A stretch of 64,000 bases of DNA from Rubrivivax sp. GTDB taxonomy: Bacteria > Pseudomonadota > Gammaproteobacteria > Burkholderiales > Burkholderiaceae_C. Both the position numbers and the translations under genes were made by a program. Position 1 is the stretch's first letter; the number at the start of each line of letters is the position of its first letter. The notes under the pieces were generated by a model. That model saw only the letters and a list, made by a program, of their open reading frames with translations, did no database searches and was not told where the DNA came from. The DNA lies in assembly GCA_027487905.1 (NCBI GenBank), contig JAIYCR010000010.1, forward strand, positions 109,459-173,458, given 5' to 3'. This document shows positions 38,402 to 45,655 of the stretch, one piece after another.

Positions 38402-39627
38402 CCCCGACGTCCGCTGCCGCCTTGCACCTGTCCCCTGCCCGCCGTCCGTCCATCGCCGGGGTGGCCCGCCTGATCCTGCCCCTGACGACGCTCACGACGC
38501 TCACGACCCTGGCCACCCTGGCGACCCTTGTACTGGGATGGGCACCGGCACCGGCGCGGGCCACGGCAAGCGGCGCGACATCGGTCTCCGCCCCCGCTTC
38601 GCCGCGCCCGGACACCGAGCGGGCCGGGCCAGTGCCCTATGCCGAACGCGCCGCTGCCCTCGAATGGGCCGACGCCGCCGCCGAGCGCCACGGCCTGGAC
38701 CCGGCCTTCGTCCGCCGCCAGCTGGCCCAGGCCCGGTTCGTCCCTGCCGTCACCCGGGCGATCATGCCGCCGCCGGCCGGCACCGCGAAGAACTGGGCCG
38801 CCTACCGGGCCCGCTTCGTCGAGCCGGTGCGCATCCGCGCCGGGCTCGACTGGTGGGCCGCGCACGCCGACTGGCTCGCCCGCGCCGAAACCCGATACGG
38901 CGTTCCGGCCGAGATCGTCGTGGCCATCGTGGGCATCGAGACTTTGTACGGCCGGCACACCGGCAACTTCCGCGTGCTCGATGCCCTGGCCACCCTCGCC
39001 TTCGATTTCCCCACCGGGCGGCGCGACCGCAGCGCCTTCTTCCGCGACGAGCTCGGCGCCTTCCTCGCCTGGTCCTTCCGCGAAGGCCTGGACCCGACCG
39101 CGCCCCGGGGCAGCTTCGCCGGCGCCATCGGGCTGCCGCAGTTCATGCCGTCGAGCATCCTGCAGTACGGCATCGACTTCAACGGCAACGGCCACATCGA
39201 CCTGCAAGGCAGCGCTCCGGACGTCATCGGCAGCGTCGCCCACTACCTGGCCGCCTTCGGCTGGACGCCGGGCCTGCCCACGACCTTCCAGGTCGACGTT
39301 CCGGTGGACACCGCCGACCGGGCGGTGCTGCTCGCACCGGACATCCTGCCCAGCTTCACCCCGGCCCAGTTCGCCGAGCGGGGCGCGCGGCTGGAGGCCG
39401 CGGCGCAGGCCCTGGACGGCCCGCTGGCCCTGGTGGAACTGCAGAACGGCGAGGCCGCGCCGAGCTATGTGGCGGGCACGCGCAACTTCTACGCCATCAC
39501 CCGCTACAACTGGTCCAGCTATTACGCGATGGCGGTCATCGACCTGGCCGAGGCACTGCGCAGCCGCCGGGCCGCCGGCGCCGGCTCCCGAGGCGCTGCC
39601 GAGGCCCCGCGGGCAGCCCGGCGCTGA
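38398..39627 (+). CDS. mltB: Lytic murein transglycosylase B
   Basis: A 409-residue peptidoglycan-cleaving enzyme that makes 1,6-anhydromuropeptides. The N-terminal hydrophobic segment, about residues 20-50, should be a signal peptide or anchor and includes the repeat LTTLTTLTTLATLATL. No lipobox Cys is present, unlike E. coli MltB. The catalytic Glu181 lies in IVGIETLYGRHTG, followed by FAGAIGLPQFMPSSIL and NFYAITRYNWSSYYAMAV. Its ATG overlaps the tgpA stop, and GACAATC lies six bases before it. Confidence 0.92.
   Translation: MTPTSAAALHLSPARRPSIAGVARLILPLTTLTTLTTLATLATLVLGWAPAPARATASGATSVSAPASPRPDTERAGPVPYAERAAALEWADAAAERHGLDPAFVRRQLAQARFVPAVTRAIMPPPAGTAKNWAAYRARFVEPVRIRAGLDWWAAHADWLARAETRYGVPAEIVVAIVGIETLYGRHTGNFRVLDALATLAFDFPTGRRDRSAFFRDELGAFLAWSFREGLDPTAPRGSFAGAIGLPQFMPSSILQYGIDFNGNGHIDLQGSAPDVIGSVAHYLAAFGWTPGLPTTFQVDVPVDTADRAVLLAPDILPSFTPAQFAERGARLEAAAQALDGPLALVELQNGEAAPSYVAGTRNFYAITRYNWSSYYAMAVIDLAEALRSRRAAGAGSRGAAEAPRAARR
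38482..38526 (+). repeat. Degenerate 9-bp tandem repeat in mltB signal region
   Basis: Five consecutive 9-base units of the form CT(C/G)(A/G)C(C/G)AC(C/G), differing by one to three bases from neighbours, encode (Leu-Thr/Ala-Thr)5 inside the hydrophobic core of the signal peptide. Confidence 0.85.
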
Positions 39628-39666
39628 AGCGCCACAGCCGCGCCCCGCCCTGCCTCGCCCCGCCCT

Positions 39667-40677
39667 TCACTTGTATTCGATGAGCTTTGCCTGCGCGCCG
39701 GTGAGCCGGTGCCAGCGCAGCTTGATCTGCCCCGCCGTCTCGGCGAACTTGCCCACCACCATCAGCAGCGCCTGCGCGCCCGCGCGTGGCAGGCCCGCAG
39801 GCTGGCGTCGCCACAGCCGCAGCCACTGGAGACCGTAGAGCCCCAGCGCCGCCAGCAGCGCCGGCAAGGCCCCCACCGCCAGGGCCGCCAGCAGCAGCAG
39901 CAGCGGAATCCACAGGCCCCACAGCAGCCCGCGGCGCTGCTCGGCGACCCAATGGCGCTCCGGTCCGGCGCCGTGCATGGCCGCGCCCAGAGCGAAGGCA
40001 TAGCCGGCGCGCACGCTGCGCATCCACCACTGCGAAAAGCGGGTCATGGCCGCGTCGTGCAGCGTCATCGGCGCGTGCACCTGCCGGATGCGCCAGCCCA
40101 GGCGGCGCAGGCGCAGGCACAACTCGGGCTCCTCGCCGGCGATCATCCGGTCGTCATAGCCGCCCGCGGCCTGCAGCGCCGAAAGCCGCATCAGCACATC
40201 GCCGCCGATGGCGGCGGTCTCGCCCTCGGGGCGTTTCCATTCGGTGTCGCACACCAGGTTGTAGAGCGAGCGCTCGGGGTGTCGCTCCCGGCGCAGGCCG
40301 GCCACGGCGGCGGCCTGCGGATGGGCGTCCAGGGCAGCGCGTGCAGTGGCCGGCCAACCGGGGTCGATCTCGCAGTCGCCATCGACGAACTGAACGAAGG
40401 CAAGGTCAGGCTGCAGGGCCAGTGCCGCGCGCCAGCCCGCGTTGCGCGCCCGCGCCGCGGTGAAGGGTATGGACAGGTCCAGTGCCAGCCCGTGGGCACC
40501 GGCGGCGCGAGCCGCCTCGAGCGACCCGTCGGTGGAGCCGGAATCGACGTAGACGATGCACCGGTAGCGCCCGGCGGCCGAGGCAAGGCAGCGGCGAAGC
40601 CGCTCGCCCTCATTGCGCCCGATGGCCACGAGCGCGGTGTCGGCGCCCGCGGCGAGATGGGGATCGACCGCGTGCAT
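39667..40677 (-). CDS. Family 2 glycosyltransferase
   Basis: A 336-residue GT-A fold enzyme. VAIGRNEGERLRRCL opens the nucleotide-sugar domain, YVDSGSTDGS holds the ribose/phosphate site, and FVDGDCEID is the metal-binding DXD-type motif, followed by AGEEPELCLRLRRLGW. One or two transmembrane helices lie at residues ~255-295 (LLWGLWIPLLLLLAALAVGA). The acceptor is unknown; such proteins act in exopolysaccharide or glycan synthesis. The upstream acetyltransferase gene ends four bases before this ATG, so the pair is likely one unit. Confidence 0.88.
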   Translation of the reverse strand: MHAVDPHLAAGADTALVAIGRNEGERLRRCLASAAGRYRCIVYVDSGSTDGSLEAARAAGAHGLALDLSIPFTAARARNAGWRAALALQPDLAFVQFVDGDCEIDPGWPATARAALDAHPQAAAVAGLRRERHPERSLYNLVCDTEWKRPEGETAAIGGDVLMRLSALQAAGGYDDRMIAGEEPELCLRLRRLGWRIRQVHAPMTLHDAAMTRFSQWWMRSVRAGYAFALGAAMHGAGPERHWVAEQRRGLLWGLWIPLLLLLAALAVGALPALLAALGLYGLQWLRLWRRQPAGLPRAGAQALLMVVGKFAETAGQIKLRWHRLTGAQAKLIEYK

Positions 40678-40681
40678 GCGC

Positions 40682-41188
40682 CTAGACCTGCCGCCGCGGC
40701 CGCGCCACCGCCGGGATTCCCACCGCGATGCAGTCGGCCGCGATGTCGGTGATCACCACTGCATTGGCACCCACCCGGACGTTGTCGCCGATGGTGATGC
40801 GGCCCAGCAGCTTGGCGCCCGCCCCCACGTCCACGTTGTTGCCGATCCGCGGCGCGCAAGGGTCGTCCACATCGGCCAGGCCGATGACCACGCCGGTGCG
40901 GATGCGGCAACCCTCGCCCATGCGGGTGTAGCCGCTGACCACCACGCCGCCGCTGTGGTCGATGGCCAGGCCCGGGCCGATCACCGCATCGCCGTGGATC
41001 TCGATGCCGCAGACCACCTGCACGATCTTGAAGGCGATCTCGTAGAAGATGGAAACCAGCTTGCGCAGGTAGCGGTTGCGGATGGTCAGCCGCCACCGCC
41101 CGAAGCGGTAGACGACCATCGCCCAGAAACCCTGGGCAGCCCAGTCACCGGCATGGGCCCGGAGGTCGGATCGGATGTTCTCGAACAT
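40682..41188 (-). CDS. Serine acetyltransferase-like left-handed beta-helix protein
   Basis: A 168-residue acyltransferase of the CysE / LbH superfamily. It lacks the long N-terminal helical domain of CysE and instead starts MFENIRSDLRAHAG. The catalytic His pattern appears in IDHSGGVVVSGYTRMGEG, then VVIGLADV and IGNNVDVGAGAKLLGRITIG. Short CysE-like proteins in polysaccharide clusters acetylate sugars or glycan precursors, and coupling with the glycosyltransferase favours that over cysteine synthesis. An in-frame GTG at 41206 is an alternative start; neither has a good ribosome site. Confidence 0.82.
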   Translation of the reverse strand: MFENIRSDLRAHAGDWAAQGFWAMVVYRFGRWRLTIRNRYLRKLVSIFYEIAFKIVQVVCGIEIHGDAVIGPGLAIDHSGGVVVSGYTRMGEGCRIRTGVVIGLADVDDPCAPRIGNNVDVGAGAKLLGRITIGDNVRVGANAVVITDIAADCIAVGIPAVARPRRQV

Positions 41189-41381
41189 GGAAGGCGCGAA
41201 ACGCACGGCCGGGGCGAATCACCCCGCGGAACGGCCGCATTGTTCCGGGTTTCCGGCGCGGTCCGGCCCATGGCCGGCTTGCCGGGCACCTCGGACCGCC
41301 CGGACCGGGCAGGTTTGCACACATCCAGCGGGGTGACGGCCCCGCGCAGCGTCAGCGATCCTGCCGCTTAGGCCCGCCGCT

Positions 41382-41897
41382 TCAGAGCCGGGGCCGCTTG
41401 CGCTGCCATTCCGGCGGCAGCAGGTCGATGGGCGTGCCCTCGACGACATCGCAGCCCTGCATCAGGTCCCAGCTGGAGATGTACCAGCCGGCACCCAGCA
41501 GGTCGTCGTTGTGGGCACGGGCGGTCAGGGCCTTGGCGAAGCCAGGGTCGGGCCGGGCGTCGCCGGCCCCGCCGAAGGCCGCCGAGACGTCGGGCAGGGT
41601 CGGCGGTGCCACCGCTGGCAGCGCCAGGGGCACCGAAGCCGCAAGGGCACGCGCTGCGGCCTTGGAACTCGCAGCGGGTGCACGGGGTGGAAGGGAGGAA
41701 AGGGCTGGGGGGGACGGGTCGGTGGCGAAACTCGTCCTGCGCGGTGCGGAATCGCCGAAGGCGTCGGCATCCGAGTCGGCATCGGAATCGGAGTGGGCGA
41801 AGGGCGCCGGGCGTGTTTCGGCCCAGTCAGCGTTCGCCTCGGTGCTGCGGTGTCGCCTGGGGGCGCCATGCGCCGGGCGAAACGAGAAGATGGCCAT
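41382..41897 (-). CDS. Hypothetical protein
   Basis: A 171-residue protein that I do not recognise. The N-terminal ~110 residues are low complexity, with a Ser/Asp run near residues 36-46 (SDSDADSDADAF) and an Ala/Pro-rich stretch. The last ~45 residues look structured: LLGAGWYISSWDLMQGCDVV then IDLLPPEWQRKR. Codon positions keep the strong third-base GC of neighbours, so it is likely coding. It stands alone, about 190 bases from the acetyltransferase and 208 from the transglutaminase gene. Confidence 0.6.
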   Translation of the reverse strand: MAIFSFRPAHGAPRRHRSTEANADWAETRPAPFAHSDSDADSDADAFGDSAPRRTSFATDPSPPALSSLPPRAPAASSKAAARALAASVPLALPAVAPPTLPDVSAAFGGAGDARPDPGFAKALTARAHNDDLLGAGWYISSWDLMQGCDVVEGTPIDLLPPEWQRKRPRL

Positions 41898-42105
41898 CGA
41901 ATGAACCCCTGGTGTCGGCGGTCATGGCCGCCGGCTTTCTGGGCCGGTTCGGCTTGCGTATCGGTGTGACAAGCATCACGGCAGGACAGAGTGTTGCAGT
42001 CTGTCACCGCGCCGTCCAGCGTCCTGCGACCCCTTTGTGCGGGGCTTGTGAATATTGACAGCGACGCAGGTCACGAAGCGGCCGGGCGCTGCCGGCCCGA
42101 GGGCT
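41898..42105. other. Non-coding gap between hypothetical and transglutaminase genes
   Basis: 208 bases without a convincing frame. It holds the most AT-rich spot locally, TTGTGAATATTGACA at 42046-42060, a near-palindrome (TGT-N-AATATT-N-ACA) that might be an operator or part of a promoter for the hypothetical gene. No terminator is evident after the transglutaminase gene. Confidence 0.4.
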
Positions 42106-43143
42106 TCACACCCCCCGCAGCGGCAAGGCGCGTGCCCCGCCGGCCAGGTGCGCGGCAGACGGCGGCACGGCAGACGGCGGCACCGCGGCAGGCGTCTCGC
42201 CGGCCGGCGTGACGCTCACCGAGACCCGCAGCGCCTGCGTGGCGCCGCCGAGGATCACGCCGCGCAGCGGCACCACGTCGGCGAAGTCACCCCCCCAGGC
42301 GAGCGTGACGTAGCGGGCGTCGGCCGTCTGGTCGTTGGTCGGATCGAACTCCACCCAACCGAGCCCGGGGTGGAAGGCCGCCACCCAAGCGTGGGACGCA
42401 TCCGCCCCCATCAGCCGGGGCTGTCCGGGCGGCGGGTCGGTGAGCAGGTAGCCGGACACATAGCGGGCGGCCAGACCGTGGCTGCGCAGGCAGGCGAGCA
42501 TCACATGGGCGAAATCCTGGCAGACGCCGCGCCGCTGCGTCATCACTTCGACCACCGAGGTGCTGCTGGTGGTGACGCCGCTCTGGAACTCGAAATCGCG
42601 GTGGATGGCGCGCATCAGCGCGGTCACCGCCTCCAGCCAGGGCCGACCCGGGCGCAGCGAATCGGCTGCGTAGCGCCGGGCGCTTTCCAGCGGCGGCACC
42701 AGGGGCGAGGGTTCGCACAGCCGGGCAGGCAGCAGGTCGTCCAGACCGCCCTGGTGGCGGATGGCATCGCGAACCGCCTCCCAGGGCAGCGCCTGCACCC
42801 CGGCTTCACGGCTGCGCTCGGCGAAGGGCCGTTCACCCACCGACACCTCGCAGCGCATGCGGACCTGCAGCAGCCTGTGCGGCCGGTGCAGCGCGAAGTG
42901 CACCACGCGGTTGCCGAAGCTGTCGGCGCTCTCGTGGCGCTCGTCGGCGCCGGGCTCGATGTCCAGCCGGTGCTCGATCAGGCGCTGCCATGGCAGCGAG
43001 CGCGGCGTCAGACGGGCGAGCTGCCACGACTGCGACACCGCAGCGCCGTAGTCGTAGGCGGTCAGGTGGTCCACGCGGTAGCGCGCCGGGGCCGGGGCCG
43101 GGGCCGCGGCCGGCGGGACGGATGCCAGAGGGCCTGCGTCCAC
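42106..43143 (-). CDS. Transglutaminase-like protein of the ATP-grasp/alpha-E cluster
   Basis: A 345-residue protein with an N-terminal beta domain (YRVDHLTAYDYGAAVSQSWQ) and a transglutaminase/protease-like core. The triad is visible: Cys208 in RRGVCQDFAHVML, His251 in DASHAWVAAF and Asp267 in WVEFDPTND. In this family the proteins are predicted cysteine peptidases rather than cross-linking enzymes. Start is a GTG four bases after the stop of the upstream fused gene. The C-terminal ~40 residues are a Pro/Ala-rich tail. It is the last gene of the cluster. Confidence 0.88.
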   Translation of the reverse strand: MDAGPLASVPPAAAPAPAPARYRVDHLTAYDYGAAVSQSWQLARLTPRSLPWQRLIEHRLDIEPGADERHESADSFGNRVVHFALHRPHRLLQVRMRCEVSVGERPFAERSREAGVQALPWEAVRDAIRHQGGLDDLLPARLCEPSPLVPPLESARRYAADSLRPGRPWLEAVTALMRAIHRDFEFQSGVTTSSTSVVEVMTQRRGVCQDFAHVMLACLRSHGLAARYVSGYLLTDPPPGQPRLMGADASHAWVAAFHPGLGWVEFDPTNDQTADARYVTLAWGGDFADVVPLRGVILGGATQALRVSVSVTPAGETPAAVPPSAVPPSAAHLAGGARALPLRGV

Positions 43144-43147
43144 CGGA

Positions 43148-45655
43148 TCAGGCCGCCATGGACAGCACGCTGCGCGAGGGCGCGTGCGAGAAGAACTTCA
43201 GCGTCAGCTCGTCGGACAGCTGGCTCGCGCCGCGGTTCAGGCTGGCCAGCCATTCGGCGAGCCGGGGGCTTTCGGGGTCGAGGTCCTCCGGCCGCAGGGC
43301 CTGCAAGGCCGCCATGCCGCCGGCCACCGGCACCGTGGCGAAGCGGCCGAAGCGGCTGCCCAGCTTGTCCACGAACTCTTCCAGGCCCTTGAGCTGGAAG
43401 GCCACTGCACGCGGGTTGGTGGCGTCGCACACCAGCAGGTGCAGCACCGGCAGCCATTCGGGCGCCACGGCATAGCGGCTGCGGTAGGTGACACCGCTGT
43501 CGGCCAGTTCGAGCAGCCAGTCGACGCCGGCATGGCGGCCATCGGCCACCGCCACCCGCAGCAGGGTGGCCAGGTTGGTCAGGCGCTCCAGGCGGCGCCC
43601 GATCGACAGGAACTGCCAGCCGGTGCCGCGCACCATGCCGTCCAGCATGAAGCCGGACAGCGTCATCATCGCGTTGACCAGGCGGTCCAGCAGGGGCAGC
43701 ACCGCCGCCAGCGAGCCCACGCCGGTGCCCGGCCCCCCATCGGCGATCAGGGCATTCAAGGTGCGCCAGTTGTCGCTGGACATGCGGTCACGCAGGTTGA
43801 AGGCCACCCGGCCCAGCTGGTGCAGGTCACTGGCCAGGCGCGCGCCCGGGTGGCTGACCGCATGCAGCAGCTCCTGCGGCAGCCGTTCGGGCGTCTCGAC
43901 GATGCCGTACTCGCGCAGCAGCGACACCAGCGGCGCGTGTTCGTCCAGGCCGTCGGCGCCGCCATCGAGCAGGGCGGACACGGCCGCCCGCAGCACGCGG
44001 GCCGTGTGGTCGCAGCGCTCGGCATAGCGGCCGAACCAGAACAGGTTCTCCGCGGCCCGCGACGGCAGCGACGCCGAGCCGGTGACGAGGTCCTCGGCCC
44101 GCACCGTGCTGGTCAGCAGGCTGAAGGCGGTGTTCACCGGCGCGTCGGCCAGCACCCAGGTGTCCTTGGAGCGGCCGCCCCGCTGCATGGCGATGACCCG
44201 TGCGTCGCCGTCGCCGGCCACCCGGGTGAGCCCTCCGGGCATGACGCGCCATCCCTGCGGCGTGGCCACCGCGAACACCCGCAGGCCCACCGAGCGTGCC
44301 GCCATCGCGCCGGTGCGGCGCTCGATGACCGGAACCTGCGACAGCCGCACCCACTCCTGTGCCACGAAACGACCGGGGTCCTGCGCCACCCGCTGCCGCC
44401 AGGCCTGCCGGTGGGCGGCGGAGAGGTCCGCACCGAAGACGGCCGGTGCACGCAGGCCGCCCCGCAGGGCCCGGTCGGTGGGCTTGATCAGCAGGCGATC
44501 GAGCTGACGCCACGCGTCGTCGAAGGCCGCCGGCTCGCCCAGCCACCAGGTGGCCACCGACGGCAGTCGCAGCGGCTCGCCGAGCAGCCGTTCGCTCAGC
44601 GCGGGCAGATAGCCCAGCAAGGCGCCCGATTCGATCACGCCCGAGCCCAGGGCGTTGGCCACCAGCACCGTGCCCCGGCGGGCGCAGTCCACCAGGCCGG
44701 CCACGCCCAGCGCGGAGTCGCTGCGCAGCTCCAGCGGGTCGCAGTAGTCGTCGTCCTGGCGACGCAGCAGCACATGCACGCGACGCAGCCCCTCCACCGA
44801 CTTCAGCCACACGCGGCCCTCGCGCACGGTGAGGTCGCTGCCCTCGACCAAGGCGAAGCCGAGATAGCGCGCCAGCAGCGCGTGCTCGTAGTAGGTCTCG
44901 TTGTAGGGGCCCGGGGTGAGCAGCGCCACCAGCGGCGGGCCCTCGCCAGGGTCGGGGCGCGGGGCGAAGGCCAGCAGCGAGTCGCGCAGCGTGGAGAAGA
45001 AGGCCGCCAGATGTTGCACCTGCAGGTCGCGGAACATCTGCGGGAACACGCGCGAGACGACCAGCCGGTTCTCCAGCGCATAACCCGCGCCCGAAGGCGC
45101 CTGGGTGCGGTCGGCCACCACCCACCAGCGTCCGTCCGGCGAGCGGCCCAGGTCGGCCGCATAGACGATCAGGTGCTGTCCGCCCGGCGGCCGGATGCCC
45201 TGCACCGGGTGCAGGAAGCCACTGTGGCCGAACACCGCCGGTGCGGGGATGGCGCCGTCGCGCAGCAGCTGCTGGGGCCCGTACACATCGGCCAGGATGA
45301 GGTTGAGCAGCTCGGCGCGCTGCTCGATGCCGGCCTCGATCTCTCGCCACTCGGAGGCGGGCATCAGGTGCGGCAGCGGGTCCACCTCCCAAGGACGGTC
45401 GGCGCCCTGGGGATCGGCATACACGTTGTAGGTGATGCCGTTCTCGCGGATCTCGCGCTCGAGCTGAGCGAAGGTCTCGGCCACCTCGCGCGGCTCGCGC
45501 TGCGCCAGCGACGACAGGAAGCGTTCCCAATGCGGCCGCGGCTGCCGGTCGTGCCCGAGCAGCTCGTCGTAGCGACCGCCGGCGTCGGGGTAGCGCGCCA
45601 GCAGCGCGGCGGCGTTCCTCGGCAGGGCGCCGCGCGGTGCGTCCTCTCGGGCCAT
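43148..45655 (-). CDS. Circularly permuted ATP-grasp protein fused to alpha-E domain
   Basis: An 835-residue fusion. Residues ~1-515 form a circularly permuted ATP-grasp domain (DUF404/DUF407 type): RENGITYNVYADPQG, LLTPGPYNETYYEHALLAR, VHVLLRRQDDDYCDPLELR, then RVMPGGLTRVAG and RSKDTWVLAD. From ~525 an alpha-E helical domain begins with SRAAENLFWFGRYAERCDHT. ATP-grasp enzymes ligate a carboxylate to an amine, so peptide or amide synthesis is predicted; no substrate is known to me. The ATG overlaps the upstream stop by one base. A separate ATP-grasp and alpha-E pair occurs at 49.2-51.7 kb. Confidence 0.9.
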   Translation of the reverse strand: MAREDAPRGALPRNAAALLARYPDAGGRYDELLGHDRQPRPHWERFLSSLAQREPREVAETFAQLEREIRENGITYNVYADPQGADRPWEVDPLPHLMPASEWREIEAGIEQRAELLNLILADVYGPQQLLRDGAIPAPAVFGHSGFLHPVQGIRPPGGQHLIVYAADLGRSPDGRWWVVADRTQAPSGAGYALENRLVVSRVFPQMFRDLQVQHLAAFFSTLRDSLLAFAPRPDPGEGPPLVALLTPGPYNETYYEHALLARYLGFALVEGSDLTVREGRVWLKSVEGLRRVHVLLRRQDDDYCDPLELRSDSALGVAGLVDCARRGTVLVANALGSGVIESGALLGYLPALSERLLGEPLRLPSVATWWLGEPAAFDDAWRQLDRLLIKPTDRALRGGLRAPAVFGADLSAAHRQAWRQRVAQDPGRFVAQEWVRLSQVPVIERRTGAMAARSVGLRVFAVATPQGWRVMPGGLTRVAGDGDARVIAMQRGGRSKDTWVLADAPVNTAFSLLTSTVRAEDLVTGSASLPSRAAENLFWFGRYAERCDHTARVLRAAVSALLDGGADGLDEHAPLVSLLREYGIVETPERLPQELLHAVSHPGARLASDLHQLGRVAFNLRDRMSSDNWRTLNALIADGGPGTGVGSLAAVLPLLDRLVNAMMTLSGFMLDGMVRGTGWQFLSIGRRLERLTNLATLLRVAVADGRHAGVDWLLELADSGVTYRSRYAVAPEWLPVLHLLVCDATNPRAVAFQLKGLEEFVDKLGSRFGRFATVPVAGGMAALQALRPEDLDPESPRLAEWLASLNRGASQLSDELTLKFFSHAPSRSVLSMAA

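Noticed and set aside
40682..41188. A second cysE for cysteine synthesis
   Set aside because: The protein lacks the N-terminal CysE domain and is coupled to a glycosyltransferase, so glycan acetylation is more likely.
41898..42105. A small gene in the 208-base gap
   Set aside because: Short frames exist on both strands but none has a ribosome site or recognisable sequence.
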